Assembly (NCBI GenBank): GCA_014380605.1
Contig: JACMJO010000060.1
Coordinates: forward strand, 1 to 12,193
From: Fimbriimonadaceae bacterium
GTDB taxonomy: Bacteria; Armatimonadota; Fimbriimonadia; Fimbriimonadales; Fimbriimonadaceae
Direction: 5' to 3'
Length of the DNA: 12,193 bases
Shown: one piece after another, positions 1 through 7,189 of the stretch
How positions within the stretch are numbered: the stretch's first letter is position 1
Layout of the letters: every line of letters starts with the position of its first letter
Position numbers and translations under genes: made by a program
The notes under the pieces: generated by a model
Databases searched by the model: none
Seen by the model: the letters and a program-made list of their open reading frames with translations, nothing else
Told to the model about the DNA's origin: nothing

Positions 1-1
1 A

Positions 2-544
2 ATTCACACGCAGGTGAGGAAGCTCAGCCTTGGAGAGAGAATGAAATGCGAGTTGGTCGCGGCTCTGCTCCACGGTCCGCGTGTGGTCTTTCTCGATGAG
101 CCAACGATCGGCCTCGACGTCGTCAGCCAAAAGCGGATTCGCGACTTTCTAAAACAACTGCATCGAGAGGACGGTTGCACTATCATTCTCACTAGCCACT
201 ACATGCAGGATGTTCAAGAGCTTTGCGACCGGGTTGTGGTCATTGATCAAGGAGCCTTGATCTTCGATGGAGCGCTTGATGAGTTGTCAAACCGCTTCTC
301 CGACTTTAAGCGCATCCGATTGACGTTTCGCGAACCCCTCACGGCGAGCCAAGTGGAAGGCTTCGGTCGGGTGGTTCAGCACGAAGAGGGAGGCACGATC
401 ATTGAAGTGCCGCGACCCGAGACCGCCGCCGTTGCATCTCGGATTCTCCAGGAACTCCCGGTCGAGGACGTGGCAATCGAAGGAGTCGAGTTTGACGAAG
501 TCATCCGGGCCCTGTTTAGCCATGAAGAGAGTAAGGTTTCTTGA
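2..544 (+). CDS. ABC transporter ATP-binding protein, ABC-2 type (5' truncated)
   Basis: This is the C-terminal part (180 residues visible) of an ABC ATPase that powers export through a membrane permease pair. The frame is open from base 2, so the Walker A half lies off the left edge. Visible motifs are a variant signature LSLGERM (about residues 8-14, in place of LSGGQ), Walker B VVFLDEP, D-loop residues GLD and an H-loop histidine in TSH. From about residue 100 there is a small accessory domain of the kind that follows the nucleotide-binding domain in ABC-2 exporters related to NatA or YbhF. The LSLGERMK form is typical of one subgroup of ABC-2 ATPases, as I recall. The stop TGA sits at 542-544. 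The next gene is valS, so any cognate permease must be upstream of the window or elsewhere. The substrate cannot be inferred. Confidence 0.9.
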   Translation: MHTQVRKLSLGERMKCELVAALLHGPRVVFLDEPTIGLDVVSQKRIRDFLKQLHREDGCTIILTSHYMQDVQELCDRVVVIDQGALIFDGALDELSNRFSDFKRIRLTFREPLTASQVEGFGRVVQHEEGGTIIEVPRPETAAVASRILQELPVEDVAIEGVEFDEVIRALFSHEESKVS

Positions 545-590
545 GAAACGTAGCCTCGCGGTAAACTACCCCTAACTTTCACGACAGGAA

Positions 591-597
591 AGGGAGG
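591..597 (+). promoter_or_regulatory. Ribosome binding site of valS
   Basis: AGGGAGG lies 7 nt upstream of ATG 605 but only 1 nt upstream of the in-frame TTG at 599. This spacing decides in favour of the ATG as the valS start. Confidence 0.8.
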
Positions 598-604
598 TTT
601 GAAG

Positions 605-3211
605 ATGTTGGAACAGGATTACCCGACGCGCTATGACGCGTCGATTACCGAGCAGAAGTGGTACGAGGCCTGGGAGCGGGATGGGCTTTTTCAGCCTGAG
701 GAAAACTCGACGAAGGAGAGCTTCGTCATCACGATCCCGCCTCCCAACATTACTGGCTCGCTCCATATGGGCCATGCGCTCTGCTATTCGATCCAAGACT
801 TGGTTGGGCGTTACCATCGTCTGAGGGGCAAGAATGTTCTGGTCCTTCCCGGCCAAGACCACGCCGGCATCGCGACGCAAAGCGTTGTGCTCAAGCAACT
901 CAAGAAGGAGGGCAAAAACCCCCTGGAGATGGGTCGGGAAAAGTTCGTGGAACGCGTTTGGGAGTGGCGCAAAGAAAGCGGAGACACTATCATCCACCAG
1001 TTCCGCAGGCTCGGGCATGCGTTTGATTGGTCCCGATCTCGGTTTACCCTTGACGACGAGTATGCCGATGCTGTCCTGAAAGTATTCATTGACTGGTTCG
1101 ACCGCGGCCTAATCTATCGCGGGCTGCGAGTGGTGAACTGGGACCCGGTTCTCAAGACCAGCGTTTCCGATATCGAGACTGAACGCAAGGTCATTAAGGG
1201 CAAGCTTTATTACATTCGGTATCCGTTTGCGGACGGATCGGGCGACGTAGTGATTGCAACCACCCGACCCGAGACGATGCTCGCTGACGTGGCCGTTGCT
1301 GTTCATCCCAGCGATGTTCGGTACAAAGATAAGCTCGGTAAGAATTTGATCCTCCCCTTGATGAATCGGGAAATACCCCTAATCGCGGACATCTATCCCG
1401 ATCCCGAGTTCGGGAGTGGTGCGGTAAAGATTACGCCTGCCCATGATCCCAACGACTACGAAGTGGGCATTCGTCACAGCTTGGAGATGCCGGTTGTTCT
1501 GGACGAATCGGCAAGAGTGAACGAGAACGGAGGTCCTTACGCGGGCCTGGACCGCTATGAAGCCCGTAAACGGATCGTAGCCGACCTGGAAGAGCAGGGC
1601 TTCCTTGTAGAGATCAAAGACCACGAGATCGCCCTGATGGTTAGCGAGCGCTCGGGAGAGGTGATCGAGCCGCTTTTGAGAGAAGAGTGGTTCGCCAAGC
1701 AGACGGAACTTTCCAAGCCCGCGGTCGAGGCCGTGAAGCAGGGCAAGGTCAAGTTTGTGCCCGAGCGCTATGAGAAGATCTTCCTAGACTGGATGGATAA
1801 CATCCGGGATTGGAATGTAAGTCGCCGCCTGTGGTGGGGCCACCGGATTCCCGTCTACTACGCTGAGGATGGCTCATCCGTAGCCGCTTTGAGCTGGGAA
1901 CAGGCGGAGGACAAGTCGGGCAAGAAGATCGTGAGCCAGGACGACTATGTTCTCGACACTTGGTTTAGCAGCGGCCTCTGGCCATTCGCCACTTTAGGCT
2001 GGCCTGAGCAAACGAACGATCTCAAGTCCTTCTATCCCACCAATCTGCTCGTCACCGCCCAAGAGATTCTCTACCTCTGGGTCGCAAGGATGATCATGAT
2101 GGGCTTGGATCGAGTTGGCGACATCCCGTTCCATCAGGTGTACATTTACGCGACGGTTCTAACGGAAGACGGAAAGCGCATGAGCAAGAGCCTGGGTACC
2201 GGCGTAGATCCCATGGCCGTGATCGAGAGCGTGGGAGCGGACGCGTTAAGGTTCACCTTGCTTAGCCAAACTGGCTACAACCAGGACATTCGGTACAGCG
2301 AGAGGAAAACCGAAGATGCCCGCAACTTCTGCAACAAGATCTGGAATGCGGTTCGGTTTGTGCTTCTGAACGTGGAGAAAGCTCCTGCTGAACCTTCCCA
2401 TCTGGAGGACGTGGACCGCTGGCTGCTTAGCAGGCTTCATGCGACCGAAGAGACGGTTCGGAACGCCTACGAGGCATACGACAACCAAGCTGCAGCCCAA
2501 GCCCTATACAAGTTCTTCTGGAACGAGCTGTGCGACTGGTACATCGAAGTCTCCAAGCCAAGACTAGCTGACCCCGCAACCAGGGAGACGCCCCAATGGG
2601 TGCTTCTGACCTGCATCGAGGCCTTCCTTGTCATGATGCATCCCATCATGCCCCACCTCACGGAGGAGGTCTACTCACGACTCCCAATTGCGAACAAGGC
2701 CCCCTTCTTGATGAGCGCAGCATGGCCGAATCTGGATGAGTCCTTCAAAGCGCCCGAAATTGAATCCAAAATCGAGCGACTCTTTGAGGTAGTTCGCGGA
2801 CTTAGGGCATTGCGAGCCGACCTTGGATTGGCAGCAATGAAAACAATTCCTCTGGCCTTTTTCGAAGGAGATCTCGCCGGAGGTGAGGACGTACTTCGAT
2901 CTCAGGCTTGGTTGGAGGGCCTCCTCAACGGGAAGCCGACCAACGAAGGGTTCATCTCGACAACCGTCATGGGCGTCGACCTTCACCTTCCGATCGGCGA
3001 CCTGGTTGACCCTGAAAAGGAACAAGCCCGTTTGATCAAAGACGAGGAGAAGTTCGCCGCCGATCTGGCAAAACTTGAACAAAGGCTCGACAATCCCGAG
3101 TTTGTGAGCAAAGCCAAGCCCGAAGTCCTCTTGCGAGACCGAGCCTTAGCCGAGGAGCTAAAGTCTAAAATCGCCAAGATTGCCGACCGCAAGAAGCTGT
3201 TCGGCGGCTAA
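605..3211 (+). CDS. valS: Valine--tRNA ligase (ValRS)
   Basis: This cytoplasmic class Ia synthetase joins valine to tRNA-Val using ATP and hydrolyses mischarged threonyl-tRNA. The product is 868 residues, normal for bacterial ValRS. The HIGH motif appears as HMGH (residues 54-57) after PPPNITGSL. The CP1 editing domain starts near TTRPET (219-224). The family block RDWNVSRRLWWGHRIPVYY follows in the middle of the protein, and the KMSKS loop is RMSKS (525-529). An anticodon-binding helical domain follows, and the C-terminal 70 residues or so are a charged coiled coil of alternating Lys/Glu heptads, as in other ValRS. ATG 605 is chosen over TTG 599 because of the Shine-Dalgarno spacing. No T-box leader is present: only 60 nt separate it from the ABC gene and no T-box consensus is visible. 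The gene may be read through from the ABC ATPase. Confidence 0.98.
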   Translation: MLEQDYPTRYDASITEQKWYEAWERDGLFQPEENSTKESFVITIPPPNITGSLHMGHALCYSIQDLVGRYHRLRGKNVLVLPGQDHAGIATQSVVLKQLKKEGKNPLEMGREKFVERVWEWRKESGDTIIHQFRRLGHAFDWSRSRFTLDDEYADAVLKVFIDWFDRGLIYRGLRVVNWDPVLKTSVSDIETERKVIKGKLYYIRYPFADGSGDVVIATTRPETMLADVAVAVHPSDVRYKDKLGKNLILPLMNREIPLIADIYPDPEFGSGAVKITPAHDPNDYEVGIRHSLEMPVVLDESARVNENGGPYAGLDRYEARKRIVADLEEQGFLVEIKDHEIALMVSERSGEVIEPLLREEWFAKQTELSKPAVEAVKQGKVKFVPERYEKIFLDWMDNIRDWNVSRRLWWGHRIPVYYAEDGSSVAALSWEQAEDKSGKKIVSQDDYVLDTWFSSGLWPFATLGWPEQTNDLKSFYPTNLLVTAQEILYLWVARMIMMGLDRVGDIPFHQVYIYATVLTEDGKRMSKSLGTGVDPMAVIESVGADALRFTLLSQTGYNQDIRYSERKTEDARNFCNKIWNAVRFVLLNVEKAPAEPSHLEDVDRWLLSRLHATEETVRNAYEAYDNQAAAQALYKFFWNELCDWYIEVSKPRLADPATRETPQWVLLTCIEAFLVMMHPIMPHLTEEVYSRLPIANKAPFLMSAAWPNLDESFKAPEIESKIERLFEVVRGLRALRADLGLAAMKTIPLAFFEGDLAGGEDVLRSQAWLEGLLNGKPTNEGFISTTVMGVDLHLPIGDLVDPEKEQARLIKDEEKFAADLAKLEQRLDNPEFVSKAKPEVLLRDRALAEELKSKIAKIADRKKLFGG

Positions 3212-4068
3212 AGGTTCCAAGGGCTTTGATTCATGGCAAAGCCCTCTGGCCCTGCCTCAAACGTAATGTCGCCCTGCATATCCGTCCTGAAGACGTCCAC
3301 ATGCCTTCTCAGAATCTCCATCACGCTCTTATGTGGGTGATCAAACCGGTTGTCACGCCCACAACTCACCACCGCCCAACGAGCCTCGATAGACTTGAGG
3401 AATGACTCCGAGGTGGAGGTGCGACTCCCGTGATGGCCCACTTTTAGAATCTGTGCCCGCCAGTCCAGGCGCTTCTGAAGCCGCTCCTCCGTGGCCAAAA
3501 ACGCATCGCCCGTCAAAATGGCGCTTGACCTGCCGCTCTCCAACCGAACAAACAAGCTCCCTTCGTTATCGTTGAGCCCTGGTGCCCATTCTGGAGAGAC
3601 GATCTCCAGCGAGGTGCGGTTGAAGCGAACCCGACTCCGATCCTCAACCCAAACGACTTCGCCAACCGGCACGCCCGCCTCCTTGAGCCACCAAAGCATC
3701 TCGCCGTGTTCCTTGAACCTCGCCGAAGCCACCACCTTAGCCATGGGAAACCGCCTCCGAATCGCCCGCAAGCCTCCCACATGGTCTGCATCTGGGTGCG
3801 TCACCAAGATCAGGGCAACGTTGCGAATCCCCATCTTGCGAAGCTTCGGCAGGACGATCCGTTCTCCGGCGTCGTATCCCTCTCGAGTCTTTGGCCCAAC
3901 GTCGATGAGAACGGTGGTCGAACCATCCTGCCAAACCGTGCAGTCTCCCTGGCCAACCGAGAGGAAAGTGATCTTCACGGGGCCAGGGCCGCTCGCGCGG
4001 GCCAACAGCAGCCCTCCCACAACGGCCAAACAAAGGAGAAATGCGATGAGACTAAGCCGGGCGAACAC
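3208..4068 (-). CDS. ComEC-type metallo-beta-lactamase protein (detached C-terminal part of ComEC)
   Basis: This 286-residue protein corresponds to the C-terminal metallo-beta-lactamase part that is normally fused to ComEC. It begins with a hydrophobic helix (about residues 5-23), then ARASG, which could be a membrane anchor or a signal-peptidase site; either puts the domain outside the membrane. Motifs are VGQGDC (38-43), THPDADHVGG (90-99, the ComEC-style HxDxDH metal site), NDNEGSLFVRL (166-176), LTGD (185-188) and GHHGS (211-215). In ComEC this domain is thought to act as a nuclease on incoming DNA. The start is GTG 4068, inside the last codons of the comEC membrane gene (17-nt overlap, +1 relative frame). 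GGTGAGGG at 4079-4072 can serve as its Shine-Dalgarno. Its stop overlaps the convergent valS stop by 4 nt. It could instead be an independent extracellular hydrolase, but position and motifs favour the ComEC role. Confidence 0.9.
   Translation of the reverse strand: MFARLSLIAFLLCLAVVGGLLLARASGPGPVKITFLSVGQGDCTVWQDGSTTVLIDVGPKTREGYDAGERIVLPKLRKMGIRNVALILVTHPDADHVGGLRAIRRRFPMAKVVASARFKEHGEMLWWLKEAGVPVGEVVWVEDRSRVRFNRTSLEIVSPEWAPGLNDNEGSLFVRLESGRSSAILTGDAFLATEERLQKRLDWRAQILKVGHHGSRTSTSESFLKSIEARWAVVSCGRDNRFDHPHKSVMEILRRHVDVFRTDMQGDITFEAGPEGFAMNQSPWNL
3220..3245 (+). terminator. Hairpin after valS, candidate terminator
   Basis: A perfect 9-bp inverted repeat begins 8 nt after the valS stop: AGGGCTTTG (3220-3228), an 8-nt loop, then CAAAGCCCT (3237-3245). 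The position is right for a valS terminator, but no U-tract follows (CTGGCCC), so it is not a textbook intrinsic terminator. It lies inside the last codons of the convergent gene, so the same bases also encode that protein's C-terminus. Confidence 0.4.
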
Positions 4069-5431
4069 GTTCCCTCACCAAAAACGACAGCAGAAGGTAA
4101 ACGATCAAAAGCCAATATCCGCTGAAGAATCCGCCCGCCAAATCTACTTTTATTAGGTTACCAAACAATCCTAGTACCCAGTTTAAATAGGCACATAGAG
4201 GATCAACCAACCCCGCCATAAGGATTTGCCCAAAACCCTGCCATAGATGGGAAAGGGCAAACGCACCAATGCCCCCGATAACCAGCACCATAACAACCGG
4301 AACAATGATGAGGTTTGACGGGATCGCCATGATCGACACGGTCCCAAAGTAGAAGAGCAAAAGCGGGAGCGTCGCCCAATAGGCCACGTGGGTCGTTTGG
4401 AAGGCATCTTTGGCCTGCTCGGCAAATGCCGCCAAAGCCGTCTTGGGCACATGATCTTTGATCGCCCCAAACAACCCAAACGCCGCAACGGTGAGAAAGG
4501 AGAACTGGAAGCCAAGGTTATAGACTCCCATCGGGTCGATGACCAAATAACCGGACGCCGCTAAGGCAAGGGAAGAGAGTAAATCCCCTTCGCGATTCCA
4601 CCAATAGGCGATGAGCCCAACCATGGACATCACGACGGACCGAATAATCGCCGGCTGAAGTCCGGCCGCGGCCGCATAGAAACCCAGGATCAACCCGAGC
4701 GCCACGATTCGGGCGGGGCGGGGAATCGGCAGGAACCCAAGAAGCCAGTCGATGCTGATCGCCAGGATCAAAACATGCAGGCCCGAGGCACTGATGATGT
4801 GGATCGTTCCGGTGGATCGAAGGCTCTCCTCCTGCTCGTCCGACAGAGCTCCCTCCACATTGAAGCAAAGCGCGTCAAGAATCGCCGCTCGTTCGGGCGC
4901 CAGTGTCCGCTGGCTGAACTTGATAAACGCCTCGCGCACCTGCAAAGCCATCCGGGACCACGAAGGACCCTCGCTCAAAACCCCAATTCGAACCGGGCTG
5001 AACCGCCCAACAATGCCCTTGCTCAGCAAGTAAGCCTCTGACCCCTCTCTTAATGGCTTCACCAAGCCAGCCACTCGCAACTGATCGCCTAGGCTTCGGT
5101 CGGCTTGCCGGGCATCGGTGACGACCAACCGATGCCCTTGGACCTCGATTTCATAAGCGATCCGGTTCGGATATACCCGTGGAACCGAGACTATCCTCGC
5201 CTCGGACTCTATATAGCGAGTCGATTGAACTCCCTTTTGCGGAATCGCTGGACTGAGCAACGCTCCGATAAGAAACCCAGCACAGAGAACAAGGCATGGC
5301 CTCGGAGCCTTAAGCAAAGCAAATAGAGGAACCAAGAGAATCGCGTTCCAGAGATACTCACGCAGAGTTAGACCGATCAATAGCCCGGCAGTAAGGCTCA
5401 GGAGGGGTCGATTACGAAGAACTTCTCCCAT
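4052..5431 (-). CDS. comEC: ComEC/Rec2 DNA-uptake channel, membrane part only
   Basis: This polytopic inner-membrane protein (459 residues) is the channel through which single-stranded DNA enters during natural transformation. N-terminal membrane helices (about residues 9-60) are followed by a soluble DUF4131/OB-like stretch (about 70-155). The Competence domain runs from about residue 180. Its family motifs are SASGLHV (214-220), AIIRSVVM (261-268) and DPMGVYNLGFQFSFL (299-313), followed by about six more hydrophobic helices to residue 451. The usual C-terminal metallo-beta-lactamase domain is absent and is encoded by the next, overlapping gene. Start ATG 5431 lies inside the last codons of dciA (20-nt overlap). 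GAGGA at 5445-5441 gives a 9-nt spacer, which supports this start. Pilus or other com genes are not in the window. Confidence 0.93.
   Translation of the reverse strand: MGEVLRNRPLLSLTAGLLIGLTLREYLWNAILLVPLFALLKAPRPCLVLCAGFLIGALLSPAIPQKGVQSTRYIESEARIVSVPRVYPNRIAYEIEVQGHRLVVTDARQADRSLGDQLRVAGLVKPLREGSEAYLLSKGIVGRFSPVRIGVLSEGPSWSRMALQVREAFIKFSQRTLAPERAAILDALCFNVEGALSDEQEESLRSTGTIHIISASGLHVLILAISIDWLLGFLPIPRPARIVALGLILGFYAAAAGLQPAIIRSVVMSMVGLIAYWWNREGDLLSSLALAASGYLVIDPMGVYNLGFQFSFLTVAAFGLFGAIKDHVPKTALAAFAEQAKDAFQTTHVAYWATLPLLLFYFGTVSIMAIPSNLIIVPVVMVLVIGGIGAFALSHLWQGFGQILMAGLVDPLCAYLNWVLGLFGNLIKVDLAGGFFSGYWLLIVYLLLSFLVRERVRPA
4072..4079 (-). promoter_or_regulatory. Internal ribosome binding site at the comEC / metallo-beta-lactamase overlap
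   Basis: GGTGAGGG on the - strand lies 3-5 nt before GTG 4068, within the end of the comEC membrane ORF. It supports coupled re-initiation rather than frameshifting as the way the second half of ComEC is made. Confidence 0.5.
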
Positions 5432-5828
5432 CTGGCCAATTCCTCAATCGAGCCTCGGCAATATCCTGAATCGATAGGCCATCCTGGTCTTTCCGAGGAG
5501 TGTTCGGACGCTTCTCCGTTGGGGTATCCGGGGCGTCTTTCAGCGGCCTGACTCCAAACCTCAAGTTTGTAAAAAGTCCATGTTCTTTAGCCTTTTCTTC
5601 TAGTTTTTGGAGAATCTGATCCTTCTGCATTCGGAGCTCTTGCGCCCACGCCGAGCCCTCGACCGCAATCCACAAAACCCCATGATCGTAGCGGTCTGGA
5701 CAAGATCTTGCCGCCATCGACTCGCCGACGATCGCCGGCCAATCCTTGAGAACTTTGTGGGCCCGAGCCGCTCGAATCACCTCGTCTCGACCAATCGCCG
5801 GACTGAGCATATGTCCAACTTTTCTCAT
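5412..5828 (-). CDS. dciA: DUF721 / DciA-like replicative helicase loader
   Basis: This small protein (138 residues) belongs to the DUF721 family. In other bacteria its member DciA binds DnaB and helps load or operate the replicative helicase where DnaC/DnaI-type loaders are missing. The N-terminal 100 residues fit the family: DEVIRAARAHKVLKDWPAIVG with the conserved Trp 30 and the IVG turn, then the VLWIAVEGSAWAQEL block, then a helix (69-82) and a closing beta strand. The C-terminal 40 residues are a charged, proline-rich tail, as is common in DciA. It starts at ATG 5828 in an ATGA overlap with the recF stop, and AAGGA at 5836-5832 is a plausible Shine-Dalgarno. recF followed by DUF721 is also the order near the origin in Actinobacteria, where gyrB comes next; here comEC takes that place. 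Confidence 0.85.
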   Translation of the reverse strand: MRKVGHMLSPAIGRDEVIRAARAHKVLKDWPAIVGESMAARSCPDRYDHGVLWIAVEGSAWAQELRMQKDQILQKLEEKAKEHGLFTNLRFGVRPLKDAPDTPTEKRPNTPRKDQDGLSIQDIAEARLRNWPDGRSSS

Positions 5829-6961
5829 AGTTCCTTGATTGATCCTTGAGTTACTTTGAATAGCTTTGCCCGGCTGAGAATCTCGTCCCCTGCCGCAGAC
5901 GCTTCCGTACAGGTTAGCACCGCCTGGCCCGCTTTGGAAAGGACGATTTTCACGAGATGGGCGCGTCGATGTTGGTCCAGGTCCGACAAGATGTCGTCCA
6001 GCAAAAGCAAGGGCGGAGTGCCTTCCCGGTCCTGGATAAGGGCAAGGGTCGCCATCTTCAGCGCGATAACCGCCGTTCGCTGTTGACCTTGAGAGCCAAA
6101 CAGCCTAGCCTCGAGGGAATCAACGCTGATCTCAAGTTCGTCTCGGTGGGGACCCACTCCGGTACTTCCCCTCGCGATGTCTACGCCCCTTCGCGACGCC
6201 AGGCTCTCCAAAAGCAACTCATAGGACCCAGCCTCATCCTGGACCTTGTATTGCAGCCCGATCGCTTCCCCCGCCCCCATTTCCCGATGAACTTCTAGGG
6301 CGAATGGAGCCAGATCATCGACGTATTTTGTGCGAGATGTTCGGATTTCCGCTCCGTGTTGGGCGATCTGGTCTTCCCAAACCTCGAACGCTTCGGGCGG
6401 GTTATGCCGCTCCCGAGAATCCCTCAGCAAGGCGTTCCTTTGCTCCACAGCGCGACGATACAGGGTGAGGTGGCGAAGATATGCCGGAGACAGGGCAGAA
6501 AGCTCCAGATCGAGAAAAAGCCGCCTCTCAGCCGGATCGCCGCGAACGATCTCCATGTCAGCCGCGCTCACGCAGACGCACCGGAGCCTTCCAATCACGT
6601 CCGAAGCACGGGGAAGCACCAGTCCGTTCAACAGGGCCTTCTTCTTCGATCCTCGCTCTAAGACGAAGCTCAGTTCGGTGCGGGTTCCCGACAGGGTTGC
6701 TGCCACAACCGCTCGATCCTTGCCTTCACGAATCGCCTCCTGGTCTCGTTTGCCGCGAAGGAGTCTAGTGGTCGCCAACAGATAGAGAGCCTCTAGAAAA
6801 TTCGTCTTCCCTTGAGCATTTTGACCCGAGATGATGTTGAACCCTTGACCCAATTCAACGGCCTGCTCTGAGTAGTTTCGAAAGTCGCTCAGGGAGACCG
6901 ATGACACCTTGCCTGGAGAGACGCTTTCCACCGTCTCCGTATTCTTTAGGTCATCGATCAT
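5825..6961 (-). CDS. recF: DNA replication and repair protein RecF
   Basis: This SMC-like ATPase acts with RecO and RecR to load RecA at single-stranded DNA gaps. It has 378 residues, normal for the family. Motifs in order are SLSDFRNY (23-30), Walker A GQNAQGKTN (46-54), the TGVGPHRDEL block (267-276), ABC-type signature FGSQGQQRT (288-296), Walker B LLLLDD (318-323) and D-loop SDLD (326-329). Before the first beta strand there is a 15-20 residue polar extension that most RecF proteins lack. ATG 6961 has no clear Shine-Dalgarno. GTG 6931 (codon 11) has GGAGA upstream but only a 2-nt spacer, so the exact start is uncertain. It is the first gene of the recF-dciA-comEC set and reads out of the DnaA-box-containing gap. 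dnaA and dnaN are not in the window. Confidence 0.97.
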   Translation of the reverse strand: MIDDLKNTETVESVSPGKVSSVSLSDFRNYSEQAVELGQGFNIISGQNAQGKTNFLEALYLLATTRLLRGKRDQEAIREGKDRAVVAATLSGTRTELSFVLERGSKKKALLNGLVLPRASDVIGRLRCVCVSAADMEIVRGDPAERRLFLDLELSALSPAYLRHLTLYRRAVEQRNALLRDSRERHNPPEAFEVWEDQIAQHGAEIRTSRTKYVDDLAPFALEVHREMGAGEAIGLQYKVQDEAGSYELLLESLASRRGVDIARGSTGVGPHRDELEISVDSLEARLFGSQGQQRTAVIALKMATLALIQDREGTPPLLLLDDILSDLDQHRRAHLVKIVLSKAGQAVLTCTEASAAGDEILSRAKLFKVTQGSIKEL

Positions 6962-7085
6962 TTAAGAATTACTGTTGTTATTAAGCAAGGTCAAAATGGT
7001 GGAAAACCCTCAGGGATACTTCGAAAATACAAGTTTGGACACTGCCCATTAGGTTCAATCAGGTTAAGGAACCATAAAGGGGCAA

Positions 7086-7106
7086 TGTGGATAACCGAGT
7101 GGATAA
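7086..7106 (-). promoter_or_regulatory. Pair of DnaA boxes
   Basis: Read on the - strand, this is TTATCCACT, 3 nt, TTATCCACA. The second matches the classic DnaA box exactly and the first differs only in the last base. The two start 12 bp apart on the same strand, close to one helical turn, as expected for cooperative DnaA binding. Confidence 0.65.
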
Positions 7107-7160
7107 ACGGATCCGAGTACAACTTTGAGAGGCATGGTTTTACACACATTCCTTTCCTTG

Positions 7161-7174
7161 AGTGGTTCTCCACT
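7161..7174. repeat. Short perfect inverted repeat downstream of the RDD gene
   Basis: AGTGG (7161-7165), loop TTCT, CCACT (7170-7174), about 16 nt beyond the RDD stop. In the RDD direction no T-run follows, so it is a weak terminator at best. The arms share GAGTGG with the DnaA-box pair at 7097-7102, so it may instead be two inverted degenerate DnaA sites. Confidence 0.35.
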
Positions 7175-7189
7175 TTCTTTCCACAACGA

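Larger units (their letters stand above)
6962..7189. other. AT-rich gap with DnaA-box cluster; candidate oriC or DnaA-regulated promoter region
   Basis: This gap between the recF start and the RDD gene stop is the longest non-coding stretch in the window. It holds a perfect DnaA box TGTGGATAA (7086-7094) and an 8/9 box AGTGGATAA (7098-7106) in the same orientation. In the opposite orientation are weaker matches: TTTTACACA (7138-7146), TTCTCCACT (7166-7174) and CTTTCCACA (7177-7185 approx.). The recF-proximal 26 bases (6961-6986) are about three-quarters A/T, a possible unwinding element. The neighbours recF and dciA are classic origin-linked genes. Against oriC: dnaA and dnaN are not seen, only one box is perfect, and the gap is short. 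A DnaA-regulated recF promoter is the main alternative. Confidence 0.45.

Noticed and set aside
536..549. Inverted repeat GTTTC-TTGA-GAAAC across the ABC gene stop, as a terminator or operator
   Set aside because: The stem is only 5 bp, A/T-rich and not followed by a T-run. It is compatible with chance.
541..567. valS promoter TTGAGA / TAAACT
   Set aside because: The spacing is 15 bp and the -10 matches only 4 of 6 positions. It is too weak to call, and read-through from the ABC gene is possible.
4052..4077. Programmed frameshift joining the two comEC halves
   Set aside because: The second frame is +1 and opens only after a TGA at 4077-4075. The run UUU UUG would favour -1 slippage, which is the wrong direction, and the codon before the stop (GCU) gives no prfB-like re-pairing. 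Re-initiation at GTG 4068 is simpler.
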